Source: Gnetum montanum
Taxonomy: Eukaryota; Streptophyta; Gnetopsida; Gnetales; Gnetaceae
Direction of reading: 5' to 3'
Assembly (NCBI GenBank): GCA_015680685.1
Contig: MNCI01038256.1
Location: forward strand, 1-64,000
Length of the DNA: 64,000 nt
Positions 35,866-47,149 of this stretch are shown here, in pieces. Below the pieces are notes generated by a model. It was not told where the DNA came from. It ran no database searches and saw only the letters and a program-made list of their open reading frames with translations. The position numbers were made by a program, and so were the translations under genes. The stretch's first letter is position 1; every line of letters starts with the position of its first letter.

Positions 35866-36019
35866 TTGGTGGGATGAACATTAAGTATTTGGGTGATGAT
35901 CCTCTTATCCTGAGTTATGTTTATTGAGTAGTATTTTGTATTGTTATGTTTTCTTGATCATTATATGATTTTGGACATAGCACCAACTTAGCTTAGATAT
36001 GATAAGTGGGATGTTACCT

Positions 36020-36565
36020 AGTGGTATAAGAATAGGTATACTTCAATATTATTTAATTCTTATGGTACTTACCTAATTGTGATTTTTTCTACAAAGATAT
36101 TTAGTAGATACAGTTCTAATGTTAGCAGAGTATGCATACTTAAATGACTCTTTTATTCAAGCTAAGAATCCTCTATAGAAAATTGGCATTTGACTTGAGA
36201 ATAATGAGGTTGAGGTTGTAGACAATTATTATAATGTTTGCAATAGCATGCAATTGGTAGTGCCTTTACTTTAGTTACTAGAAAGATGGCAATGGTAGTA
36301 GTGTTGATCAATACAAAGGGCCTATTAACAAGGAGCTAGTTAAATAGTTCTACAAGTTAGGACCTCTTATAGTTACTAGTACCAAGGATCCTAGTGTGAT
36401 GACTAAGTATTTGAAGAAGTTGAGATTAATTTGAAGGAATGCATACTATGTTAAAAAGGTATATAGGAAACCAAGGTTAAGGTTTTTAATATGAGCACTT
36501 TTCTTATGATTCATAAAAAGGGGATTAGGACTAATTACAATGGTCTATTAAGGGTATGTCTTTCC
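36020..36565 (+). mobile_element. Possible Ty3 primer site and gag remnant
   Basis: GTGGTATAAGAATAGGTATAC at about 36,021 resembles the GTGGTATCAGAGC primer site of plant chromoviruses. About 280 bp downstream, NKELVKQFYKLGPL-like text (one stop in it) followed by TKDPSVMTKYLKKLRLI at about 36,330-36,430 resembles the start of the retrotransposon gag domain. The element is cut by the LTR at 36,633. Weak evidence. Confidence 0.3.
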
Positions 36566-36632
36566 TAGCTTGAGTATTATTGTATTTTTTTGTATCTTTG
36601 GATTATCTATGATTTTTTTCTCTATTATTTAT

Positions 36633-37770
36633 TGATGTGTAAATCTCGTACATATCAATATCCAAAAAACTCGTTTGGGAAGACTATTTCCTAGGGTGCC
36701 TCTTGTATGGGTATAGAAACCCAGGAATAGTCTTAGTTGAAGAGGGCTATGTGACATTAAATGGTTAAATGACCTTATATTAGGGAATTTAAAAGAAATA
36801 GAAATTATTTAAGAAAAGAAAATTTTCAAGATAATATAAAAGGATGAGCTACAATAGCTCTTGAAAATGAAATCTTATGTAATTCAATGTTCATAAATAG
36901 ACAAGGTTCTTAATGTAAATGTCTGACATGCAATAAAGATTCACATTCACAATCACTTGAATATAAATAAAATACTACAGCAAGACTTAGGTTAAATGAG
37001 CACAACATCTGGTCACTCTAGCTAAGCTAAGACTGCCTTTGTCAGCTAATTTGCACATGTTTCCCCACCACCATCGAAGGAGGAGGAGGAGGTGACTGTG
37101 GTAGTGGTGCTAGAGGAGGCAACTCTAACAGTGATTGTGGCACTAGCACTATTCACTGTCATTACTCGTAGCATCATTCAAACTCTTGACACATGGGGGA
37201 GAGAGAGGAGACAACACCAAGGGAGAGAGATATGTTATCTCTTATTGCTGCTACCACCTGTTGCCACTATTTCCATCCATTGTTGTTATTGCCATTGGTT
37301 GCTCATGTTGCTGGCTCTTGCTACCTAGAGGCTTGCATTGTGTGTTGCCATTATTTGTTGTTGCATGCCACCGTCCACTCACTACTCGTCGTTGTGTGTC
37401 ACCTCTTGCCACTTGCACATGCACCATAGTCATTCATCGTCGTAGTTGCATATCGTTGGTCACCACTACTGGCATCCTCACTCACCATTGCTAGCATTAC
37501 TACTTTCTACTTGCATACACTAATATTGTTGCTTGGTACTCATAGATGTTGTTGTCACTGATGCTTCTTGTACCTCTTTCCACACTCCATGACTCTTGCC
37601 TGCAACTTCTGCCATGTTTCCTAGAACATCTTCCACACTGCTTGCTGCTCATCGATGCTTGTAGACACTGTTGCCATTGATTCCGATTCTCACCACTACT
37701 ACTATTGCTAGTTGCACACCACCTCTTGCGAGTACGTCGCCATGCTAGTTGACATTGAAAGAGAGGAAGT
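36633..37770 (-). repeat. 3' LTR of gypsy element (left end)
   Basis: 36,633-37,175 aligns with 42,252-42,740. Shared landmarks are TGATGTGTAAAT, GGAATAGTCTTAGTTG, GCTATGTGACATTAAATGG, AATAAAGATTCACATTCACA and GGAGGAGGTGACT. The LTR probably continues to about 37,770, close to a minus-strand purine tract (AAAATGGAGGGA, 37,778-37,795). That extra part is richer in TTG/GCC triplets, and its plus-strand ORFs (37,092-37,494) are low-complexity by-products. Confidence 0.65.
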
Positions 37771-37837
37771 CCAAGAGATGTCCCTCCATTTTATCAAATT
37801 GAAAAGTTCTCCACTTTGTCATAAAAATAGTTTTATA

Positions 37838-38299
37838 CTAGTATTTCTTATTGACTAAGATTTGATTATATCCTAAATATCCATCAAAAAAGGAATACAT
37901 TAGAGCACCGTTCACAATTTGCAATAGCTCTTCCATAAGAGGGAGTGGATAATTATCCTTAATGCAAGAAGTATTAAGGTTACTAAAATCAATACATAAC
38001 CTTAATTCGCAAGTCCGTTTCCTAATGGCCACTAACTTTGATATCCAACTTGAATATCTCATGGGGTAAATAATCTTGGATTTTAGGAGATTATCAATCT
38101 CTACTTTCATTAGGGCTTAAATCTTCGGATTTACAAGTCTACGTTTTTGCCTAAATGGTTTCATTTTTGGCTTAAGAGGGATTGTATGTGTCAAAACTAA
38201 TGGATTGAAAGTTCTAAGATCTTTGTAAGTCCAAGCCAAATCATCATTAAACTTATGTAGCAATTCAACTAGGTTTTTTCTTAATCTAAATTTAAACAA
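37838..38299 (-). pseudogene. Gypsy reverse transcriptase, N-terminal part
   Basis: The minus strand reads LTHTIPLKPKMKPFRQKRR and VNPKI, then LLKSKIIYPMRYSSWISKLV, LRLCIDFSNLN, KDNYPLPLMEELL and MYSFFDGYLGYNQI. These are the opening blocks of a Ty3/gypsy RT (H-x-I-x-L, I-x-P-x4-W-S, R-x-C-x-D-F-x-x-L-N, LDGxxGYxQI). The catalytic YxDD block and everything after it is absent, with the 3' LTR region starting within about 60 bases. A single stop separates the two ORFs. Confidence 0.85.
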
Positions 38300-38610
38300 A
38301 ATCCTATTTTAATAGGGTATCATCCTTTGTTTTGAATTTCAATTGTTTCAATTTCAGCCAACATTTGCTAATTAGTATTTTTAGATAAGTCTACACTTTT
38401 GGTATGTAAGTCATCAAATAATGTTTCACTAGTTGCTATTTTAGGAGATATTTTATTTAAGAATATAACATCCTTTGATATATCTTCTTGATCACTAAAT
38501 TCTCCTTTTGAAAATAAAAATTTACAAACATGATTGTCATCTTCAAATACTTTGAAAAAAAAAATATTATTAGGGATAGAATAAGACTTAACTTTTTCAA
38601 TAATAATTTC

Positions 38611-38930
38611 TTAATCCCAAAAATTATGTTTAAAAGGAACATCCAAAGTAGTGTTTATTTGGACTAGTGAATCGGAGACATAATTTTCTTCTCTTGATAT
38701 ATGTTTAATGGTTATGTGTTTGAACTCTTTAAAAACTTCAAGAATATAAGTTGTAAATGCTTTCATGGTGACATCTTTATCATCAAAGATTCCATTAACT
38801 TGATTTACTACTAGTTGAGAGTCACTATAGATCTTAAGTTTGTGTAAGTCATAGTATTGAGCTAGCTTGATCCAATGTATAAGTGCTTCATATTCAACAA
38901 TGTTGTTAGTCATAGGTTGTATGAAAATTG
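38611..38930 (-). pseudogene. RNase H domain (RVT_3/archaeal-type pattern) upstream of RT
   Basis: The 100-residue minus-strand ORF reads MTNNIVEYEALIHWIKLAQY, then LKIYSDSQLVVNQVNG, MKAF and HISREENYVSDSLVQI. These are the catalytic blocks E-Y-E-A-L, S-D-S-Q-L-V-V-N-Q and R-E-E-N-x-x-x-D of the RVT_3 RNase H family. It is open throughout. It lies before RT in the transcription direction, not after it. About 300 bp of coding-like text connects it to RT. Confidence 0.85.
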
Positions 38931-39689
38931 ATTACTTTAAGGATGGTCAACATTATTCCTTCTCCACATTCTTTCTTGGAAGAGGTACCATTCACTCTTG
39001 ATATCCAAGTGTTTAAGTTAGTGAAATCTAAAAAATTAGTCCTTTGATCAAGGTAACAGTGATTCTTCATCAAAATTTGGCTCATCTTCTAATGTTTTAT
39101 TGATTAGAATCTCATTTATATCCTTATCATTTCCTAATGGTGGTGGGTTACCAAAAGGTAATGTTCTTCCATCATGTTGGGGATATGGTAAAGTATCTTA
39201 ATAAACTTCTTAACACTCTAAAATATTGGTAATATTGGGTAGAATATGTGTACAAAAAAGGGTTTATGCCTAAAGTCTTACCTATATCATCATTCATAAA
39301 ATATTCATCATGTCCTAGCTCAAGAACTCTAACAAACAAATTCATATTTTGATTTTCTAGAGATTTATTCTATTGATCAAAAATCATTACCAATTGTTTA
39401 TAAAAAGGTTCTCTTGGTATAATCATATGTTCAGATTTTTCTTTGATAGAAATTAATAATTCTTGAGAAATCTAATGTAAAGAAGCCTTCAAACTTGGCT
39501 CCAGAAGTCCTAGATAAAAGCACACCATAAGTGGATGACATATCAGCCACTAAAATATCTATATAACATGTAAAAGTAGGGTATTGTTTAAGTTGTACCT
39601 TTACTCCTTTTACCCTACTGTAGGCACATTAGAACCATCAAGTTGTATCACACTTCTCACTTATGATAGCATTTATGATCCTAATGTTT

Positions 39690-40025
39690 TACTTACCTTA
39701 AGTGGCATGATGCTAATAGTTGATCCATAACCCATTAAGCAATTATGAACATTCTTTCCAAAAATAATCAAAGTTGTTAGAAAAGGAGATTGATCTTTTT
39801 TGTTCAACATGGAATTGCTTGTGTTTTATATTGATAATACATTAGGATTTTTTGCAAATGAACTTTCCTTTCTGTTGTTGGAGATTTTTCTTTATTGATA
39901 TCAGGTGTATGAAATATCTTTTGAATCACATTTTTCATTTCATTAAAATGTAGAAGATTATACATTGAAATGTTGACTTTAACTCTTTTCAAATCCTCAA
40001 CTAGGTCATAAGTCTTATGTTTATC
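39690..40025 (-). pseudogene. Gypsy aspartic protease remnant
   Basis: A 62-residue minus ORF (39,804-39,992) precedes readable text around 39,695-39,745, MGYGSTISIMPLKVSK. This corresponds to the L-x-D-T-G-A-x-x-S-x-M-P protease box, with the catalytic Asp changed. The position between gag and pol fits. Confidence 0.6.
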
Positions 40026-40339
40026 TTTGGCTTGTTGTTGAGGTGGAGTTCTTCTAGGTATAGATGGGGATTTTGGTCGTTGTGGGGTGTTTGCTTAGGA
40101 TGATATTTATTTGTATTGTTTTGACTAGGAGCTCTTCTACTTGGAGGAGTATAAGGATCATTTCTAGTTTGCTATTATGTGTTGTTCATAATATAGCTAA
40201 GTCTGTGATAGTAAGTGTTATGTGGGTTGGGATCACTTACCATGACTTATTCAAATGAGGAAACTTCTTCATTTCCTATTTCATGAGGTATGTTCAAGAC
40301 CATAATTGGGGTTTTTCCATTTTTTTGACTTTGGGCATT

Positions 40340-41391
40340 ATCATCATATAATGTTAAAAATTAAGAACAAGTTTTCTTAGAATGTTGCCTATTGTTATGA
40401 AGATGACAATAATAATCATTCATTGATGTGCTCAATTTTTTGGGTTCTATAGGGAGTTTATTATTATTTTGCTTTAATTTAATTACTTCATTGGAAATCT
40501 TTTGAAGTGAAATTAATATTTGTGTCATTTGTTTTTCTTTTTGACAAGTGAATGCATTAGGATTAGATATTCCATTTGGATTTATTATGGATTGGATCAA
40601 AAATTTTGATTAATCATCACTTAAACTAGTATTTGGTGGTAAAAATGAAGAGGATGTGAGACCTTCAAAATAGCTACTTATAGGTTGAGTCATTCGAAGA
40701 GGAGTGAGAGTTTGGAACAAAGTATTATTCATTGGAAAAACATGTAATGGTAAATGGATAGAATGTATAGGATTGCTAACATTCATCATCCCAAATTGAG
40801 TTTAAATATTATTCATCAATGTAATTTGTTCTAATTCAATAGATTTAGCCATTTTTCTTTGTATTTCTTTTATGTTGGAAATGGACATGATGGCATAGGC
40901 AAAGAATGGGTTGACTATATAAAGGTAGAAATTGAGGATACCATCAAGTTGCAAACACATCTCATTTGGCACATACGCAAGTTGAAGGAGGAATCTTAAA
41001 TTGTAATCATGAACATCTTTTCCAAGTAGTTATCTTAGGCTTGTAAAATTGTTTGATGCTAAGGCAAGGCTACTGAACTTATTGAACTGAAGTAGGAACT
41101 TATTTTTAAACTCTTGCCATGAGTTGATAGATGCATTAGGGAGCATCAAAAACCATTGGGTGGCTTTGCTCTTAAAAATTGTCACAAAGACCCTACATGC
41201 TATGTCATTTTGGACAATGTTATGAATGCCTAATAAGGTTTCAAAACATTGTATATGTTGGTGAGAATCACTAGTAGGGGTTGTGGAATCGAAAAATAAA
41301 TTTATGTTTTGAAGTGATTTATAATATCATAATAGTTTGTGAAGTTAAAAGGGTTGTTCACCAAAGTGGTTGCGGGTTGATTGGCTACCAT
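40340..41391 (-). pseudogene. Gypsy gag remnant with zinc knuckle
   Basis: From the minus-strand ATG at 41,391 the reading gives MVANQPATTLVNNPFNF. Further on come WQEFKNKFLLQFNKF near 41,095-41,140 (the retrotransposon gag box W-x-E-F-x-x-x-F) and an open 79-residue ORF at 40,361-40,600. That ORF ends YYCHLHNNRQHSKKTC, a C-x2-H-x4-H-x4-C-like knuckle variant. Gag packages the element RNA. Several stops are present. Confidence 0.75.
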
Positions 41392-42251
41392 CCTAGTTCG
41401 AATTCTTCTAAGGATAGAGTTTGGGAAACATGAGGCTCATTGTTTTCTTAGAGTAAAGTGATGGGTAACTGGTCATTTAAAGGCAGGAATAAATGACTTT
41501 TGTTGGGATGAATTATGGGAGGATTTATTTATAAAACAAAAAAATATAGAATATTAATGCTAAAATAAAACTATAAAATTAAGTAAAATAGAAAAAAATA
41601 TTTAAATACTAATAATAAAATATATTTTTTATAAATTTTGACAGAAAACTAAAATCTACCATATAAAAAATTTTAAAAAGTAAATGCAAAAAATTTCAAT
41701 ATATAAGATTGAAAGAAAATAAATTTAAACAAAATAATGTTATTAATGAGGACCATCTCATCAAAGTTATGACTAAGTTAAGGACTGCCCAAAATGTGAA
41801 ATAAGAAATGTAGGTTTAGGAACATAAAAATGAAACTGCAGCAAGCAAGAGAGGGAAAGTAAAGAATTTGGGAGATAGATTAAATTGGTAAATTGCTAAC
41901 TGGGAACAAAGTTGGAAACGAAGATTCAAGAAATGAAAATTTTGAGGAAGTTGAGAATAGAAATTTTTTTCAAAAATTAATAGGTTTGGAGATAGAGATT
42001 TTCAATAGGAAGCATAGGAAAATAAAGTTCTAGAAATAAACAATTTTGAACAACAAACACGAAATAAAAGTGCATGGAAACAAAAATTTCAAAAACAGGA
42101 GCTAAAAGTAGGTATTTTCAAGAGATAAAACAAAAATTTCCAAAGATTGAAAAACAAAGATTTTTAGTGGAAAAGGTCAATAGAAACAAGTTTCGAAATT
42201 GAAATGGAAACATGAAACAAAACAGGCCCTCCTTCTAGTGCCAAAAGGTAT

Positions 42252-42740
42252 TGATGTGTAAATTAAAATAGAAACATGAAACAAAAACCCATTTAAGAAG
42301 ACTATTGCCTAGGGCACCTCCCATATGGATATAGAATCCTAGGAATAGTCTTAGTTGGAAAAGGCTATGTGACATTAAATGGTTAAATGATCTTAAATTA
42401 GGGCATTCCAAAAAAATAGAAATTATTTAAGAAATTTTTTTTTAAGATAATATAAAAGAGCTAGCTCTTGAAGTTCTTAATATAAATGTTTGATGCATAA
42501 TAAAGATTCACATTCACAATTACTTGAATATAAATAAAAAACTGCAATGGGTCTTAACACAAACATACATAATATCTAGTTGTTTTGGTTGAGGTAAGGT
42601 TGTCTTTGCTGGTTGGTCTACATGTGTTTCCTGTCATTGCCAAAGGAGGAGGAGGTGACTATGGTAGTGGTGGTGGGAGAAGAGGTAACTATGACAGTGA
42701 TGGTGGCGTTGGCATCATTTTTTGTTGCTGCTCATAGCAT
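42252..42740 (-). repeat. 5' LTR of gypsy element (right end, truncated)
   Basis: This is the partner of 36,633-37,175. It loses similarity after CATAGCATC at about 42,740. If the left LTR is about 1.1 kb, this copy lacks its U3 end. Confidence 0.7.
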
Positions 42741-43940
42741 CGACAATATAATTAGAGGATTAAGTATGTATGATAAACAATATAATTTTATTAAGATAAT
42801 GGGTATATAGTTCAGTTTTTATGGGGTATAGTTATTTTTTGGTGTTGGAATAAGGGGTATATAGTGTAGTTTATATAGCTGATAGGATAGACTTTTCTTT
42901 TTCTTTCTTTTTAAAGAAAGATACTAGTTAGCATGTATTTATCATATATGGTGTTTTCTTATGAGAGGATCATAGGCTTCAGATTATATAAGGAGGGCCA
43001 TGGACAGTTTTTTAGAATACTTTAGTATAGTTTGTTAGTTTGGTCAAATAGAATCAATTTTATAGTTTTTTCTTATATCATAGATTATGTAAAGTTAGAG
43101 AAGTTAGATTGTTAGTAAAATATGTTATGTTATTAATTGAGTAGCATGGATGAGGGTTGCTCTGTAGTTCTTAGGAGTTCGATATGTTTTAGTGTTGATA
43201 GTAGTCAAGAAGTATTTGCTATATGTAATGTTTTTTTGTATTACAATTTGTACGATTATTACAAAAAATTTTATTTGAAGGTGAAATTGTTATTGAATCA
43301 AATTAGTTTTTCATGAATTATGTTAGGTAAGGTGCTATTGTTATCCTTGCCATGAATCCTCTCTTCTTTTAATTTTCTTTTTTTTCTTTCTACTTCTCTT
43401 TGTTTTATGTGTCCTTGTTTACTCGTCTACCTCTTTTTTTGCAGTTAGTTTTGTGATTTATTTATACTATTTGGATTAATGCTTATTAATTTTTTATACT
43501 GCCGTTGGTTTTGTGATTTATTTATACTATTTGGATTAATGCTTATTACTTTTTTATCTGATAATTGCTAGTTATAGCAGTTTCTTGTAAATAGTTTCAT
43601 TTTTTCCTAGTTGCTTCTTTCTACCTTTGTTCTATATTTGTTTTCATTTTGTAGTGGTATACGTAGTTTAGTTTAAATGCTTTAGTAGGTAATATTATCT
43701 TTGTTTGGTTTGTTTTGTTTTGTTGACTATTTTTTAATATATTTTTAGTAAGTGGTATACAAAAGTTAGTATTATGGGGTATATGTAATTACCTAAAATT
43801 TGTTTAGTGGGGTATAATCATTTTAACCTCATGTTCTTACCTAAATGTTTTTTATCTAATTTTTTTAGCATAAAAATGAACATTAGTATGTTTTATAGAA
43901 ATTATTTAGAAGTTTATTTTCATAATTGTTATAGTAATGC
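42741..43940. other. AT-rich stretch with a 59-bp tandem duplication
   Basis: GGGGTATATAG-type words recur at about 42,802, 42,824, 42,857 and 43,776. A direct tandem repeat at 43,441-43,557 (unit GTGATTTATTTATACTATTT, then GGATTAATGCTTATTA) is nearly perfect. No gene seen. Confidence 0.5.
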
Positions 43941-44229
43941 NNNNNNNNNNNNNNNNNNNNNNNNNNNNNNNNNNNNNNNNNNNNNNNNNNNNNNNNNNNN
44001 NNNNNNNNNNNNNNNNNNNNNNNNNNNNNNNNNNNNNNNNNNNNNNNNNNNNNNNNNNNNNNNNNNNNNNNNNNNNNNNNNNNNNNNNNNNNNNNNNNNN
44101 NNNNNNNNNNNNNNNNNNNNNNNNNNNNNNNNNNNNNNNNNNNNNNNNNNNNNNNNNNNNNNNNNNNNNNNNNNNNNNNNNNNNNNNNNNNNNNNNNNNN
44201 NNNNNNNNNNNNNNNNNNNNNNNNNNNNN
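43941..44229. other. Assembly gap (289 N)
   Basis: Run of unknown bases. ORFs through it are meaningless. Confidence 1.
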
Positions 44230-44549
44230 TAGTGTAGTAAAGAACACGAGGATAGATGGGTAGTCATAGTGTAATAAAGAAATACATGTAACTCATCTTC
44301 AAGGGTTCCTAATCTGTACAACCTACAAATACATTTTTCTTGAGGAAGTTAAATTCATCTTCCACTTTAAATTCCTAATTTGTACAACCTAGAAATTATT
44401 TATTCAACCTATATGAAATATAGTTCATTTCTAACCTCTTTATTCAAAGCCATTGCCTTTGTCCTGGGTATCTAAAGGAATAACCGTTGCATTCTTAAAT
44501 GTATTCTCTATATAAAATGCTAGAACTTTAATGTATATGGTAATTTTAT

Positions 44550-45530
44550 ATTTCAAAGTTCAAATAAAGCATCTAATTATATCATTATTGAGTGCTCATG
44601 GAATTTAGGACCAAAATAAGGACCATTAATACAAAAGATGAAAGGCATTATAGAAATAATACAATTGCATGTAATTTTATGAGGTGTTAGTGGTAAAATT
44701 CTTTATTTTAAAATATTAGATTATAAGGCTTCTTATAGTCATCTAATTTAATTTAGATAACAAGCTTTTCAAAAAAATCAAACTGAAAATGTGGTAGATA
44801 CTATTATTTGATTATTAAAAAAAAGTTTAAAGCTAAGCTTTTTCAATCTTATTGTTCTCAAAATTAGAAAACCCCTCCAAACAAATTAAACTTAAAAAAA
44901 GGACATATTATTATTTATCTTTTAAAAATAAAATTTAAAGCTAGGCTCATTCAATCTTACTTTTATCAAAATTACAGAATCACATAGTAAATTCAAACAT
45001 AAACAAAGCACTAAATAGTTAATATTTGATGCTAAGCATATCAAACTTCAATTCTATCAAGTAGATAATTATAGTAAATTTAACATGTTCCTAAAAAATT
45101 ATTTTAAACTAGAGATAAAATAAATAAATTGTGCAAATGCATGAAGATGGTTAATCAATTAGATAACCTCAAATATGTCATCAACCTCATCATCATAGCC
45201 TTGTCCCAACAAAATGGAGTTAGCCTAAATGACCTAAGGTACTTATCATTAAAAATAGAACACTAGGTGGAATCTTAGGGTGGGGGCCACACAAGAGGGT
45301 CAAGATGAGGGGGCACTATAGGATATTGAAATCCTAGGAAATTTGATTGTAGGCACACTTGAAGACATATAACCAACATGATACATTTGAAGAACTATGG
45401 TAAATTTAACATGGTCCTAAAAATATCTTTTAAACTATAGTTGAGATTAATACACTAGATAAATTATACAAGTATATGTATATAATAAATAATTAGGATG
45501 GTTAATAAGTTACATCACCTAAAAATACAT
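44550..45530. repeat. Repetitive AT-rich region with RTE-type tails
   Basis: 45,060-45,215 and 45,405-45,570 are diverged direct copies (AGTAAATTTAACATG-TCCTAAAAA), each running into an RTE-like tail on the minus strand (45,185-45,222 and 45,541-45,572). 45,235-45,410 is paralogous to about 50,925-51,095 (GGGGTGGGGG, TATTGAAA, AAATTTGATTRTAG). Parts of 44,560-45,000 resemble 54,020-54,320 (AATCTTACTTTTATCAAA). No coding sequence. Confidence 0.6.
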
Positions 45531-45534
45531 CATT

Positions 45535-45712
45535 ATCCTTATAATCCTACCCTTATCCTAATAAAATGGGGCTATTGGAACTCGATATATGTGAAACATA
45601 GGTACACCCTAAGATATCTAGGTCAATTAAAACGTTATATAACTTAGCATTACCCATTGGAATCAAACCCATTACTTGGAGCTTCTAAATGAAGTGTCTT
45701 ACTCGATGAAAG
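45535..45712 (-). mobile_element. tRNA-derived SINE, family 1, with RTE-like 3' tail
   Basis: The minus-strand head AGTAAGACACTTCATTTAGA, then AGCTCCAAGTAATGGGTTTG and ATTCC, is followed by AATGCTAAGTTATATAA and CCTATGTTTCACATAT. It ends in GAGTTCCAATAGCCCCATTT, TATTAGGATAAGGGTAGGAT and ATGATG. That last part aligns over about 45 bases with the 3' tail of the RTE copies at 27.8 and 30.1 kb. The head reaches the left end of the L1-type LINE. Confidence 0.75.
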
Positions 45713-45737
45713 ACATTTAGTAATAAGGTGAGCAGCG

Positions 45738-47123
45738 ATGAGCACAGAAACAGGAGCGGCAATAGGGGCGGAGGCAGTGACAGTAGGAGAGGAGGCAGGA
45801 ACGGAGGCAGGGGTGAAGGCCGGACTAGAAACGGCATACGCTGGGGGGGCGAGGCAAACAGAGGGAGACTTAGGGGAATGCTGCAGAGACGGAGCAACGT
45901 TGAGGATTAAATTCTGTAGCCCAGACGCTAACACACTCGCAAGATTGGAACGCAGCCTGATCGGCAAATTCGTGTCAGAAGGGGCATGACCTCGCATAGA
46001 TCTGATCCACCGCTGGGCCCAGAATGCGTGGGGGTTAGACTTGATGAAGGTTACCTGCCTGGAAGACGACCGCCTCCTTTTCTGTTTCACGTCTATGGAG
46101 GAGCGTGAACAAATCCTGGTGGGGGGCCCTTGGTTCTATGGGGCGCGCAGACTGGCGCTGGCGGCCTGGCGCCTGGGAGCTCACCGAGACCCAGTTCTAT
46201 TTGAGCGCGCGCCGGTTTGGTTTCGGCTATATGGCCTTCCCCTCGAATACTGGTCACCGGTGTTCCTGCGATCGCTGGCTGATCTGTTCAGCAAGTTCAT
46301 CAAGTTTGATCACTCCACATCAGCTATGGATCATCTGGGGTTCACGCGGTTCTGCGTCTGGAGACCTCTCCTAATGAAGGAGAGTATTGAGGAGCTAGTT
46401 CTCGTCATGGATCACACCGAAGAGCGGATCCGCGTTATGGCTAAAAACCAGCCGTTGTCCCAGGGCTTGCAGAGGGATGCGTAGGCGGGGGGCAACTTGG
46501 GCCACCCAGACGGCCACACGATCACTCCAGATGACGGGTGGAGGTTGGTTGGAAGGAAGGGCCACACTGTCAACAGGAAACTGTCGGCCCCCAGAAAAGG
46601 GGCTCAACACCCAAGGAAGGCACCCTTTGTGCAGGGAGAGGTCTCAAAGGCTGTGCCCAGTGGGGGTCCACTTCCTGGGCCTAGGGGACTAAAGCAAAAG
46701 TTGAAGGATGTCCCCCATGTGGGGCTGGCGGAGACGGCAAGGTGGAACATGGTCGCCAAGCCAGGAAAGTCCTATATGCACGCTCTGGTTGGGGAGGCTC
46801 TGCAATCCGTGGATGGCCAACCAACGCACAAGCAGACAGAGATAGAATCGCAGAAAGGACCCCATGGAATGCCCAACACACCTAGGTCAAAGGGGGCAGG
46901 CCCTTCCCATGGTGGACTATCTCCGCCACCGGTCACGGACTGGATAAATACCAGTTGGGGTTCGGCACGGCCCAGCTCCCCTCCTGTTGCGAAGGGGAGC
47001 CTGCGCAAACAGGGAATGACAGTGGCCCCTCTCTCAGCAAAGGTTGGACATCCCGACTCCCACGCTCGCCGACAAAAGGCCACACAGCTCTTCGTTGATC
47101 TAGGCATCCAGCCCATGCTCTAG
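45738..47123 (+). pseudogene. LINE ORF1, DUF4283-like protein
   Basis: One frame runs from ATG 45,738 to the TAG ending at 47,123 (about 461 codons), with only two internal stops: TGA at 45,987 and TAG at 46,482. The N-terminal third is Ala/Gly/Glu-rich. LARLERSLIGKFVSEGA starts the DUF4283 fold, which continues after the TGA with IHRWAQNAWGLDLMKVTCLE, REQILVGGPWFYG, WFRLYGLPLEYWSPVFLRSL and LGFTRFCVW. The C-terminal third is basic and Pro/Gly-rich. I see no CCHC knuckle, which many plant L1 ORF1 proteins have. The stop codons can each arise by one transition, so decay looks recent. Presumed RNA-binding role in the element's ribonucleoprotein. Confidence 0.82.
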
Positions 47124-47149
47124 GAGGTCTACCAACACTCTATTTCTCC

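Larger units (their letters stand above)
36633..42740 (-). mobile_element. Ty3/gypsy retrotransposon, minus strand, pol deleted
   Basis: Direct repeats at 36,633-37,175 and 42,252-42,740 bracket minus-strand gag, protease, RNase H and RT readings. The primer-site candidate just inside the right LTR (minus strand TTTTGGCACTAGAAGGAGGG, 42,226-42,246) fixes the orientation. RT stops after its first third, and no RNase H after RT and no integrase is found, so the 3' part of pol is deleted. Stops and frameshifts are frequent. Confidence 0.78.

Noticed and set aside
37092-37494. Three overlapping plus-strand ORFs and one minus ORF
   Set aside because: Triplet-rich low-complexity LTR sequence gives several open frames at once; no domain.
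43807-44321. ORFs of 108-141 residues on both strands
   Set aside because: They run through the N gap, and nearly all residues are unknown.
45650-46090. 146-residue minus-strand ORF, Ala/Ser/Pro-rich
   Set aside because: Complement of the LINE ORF1 Ala/Gly/Glu-rich region, without independent support.
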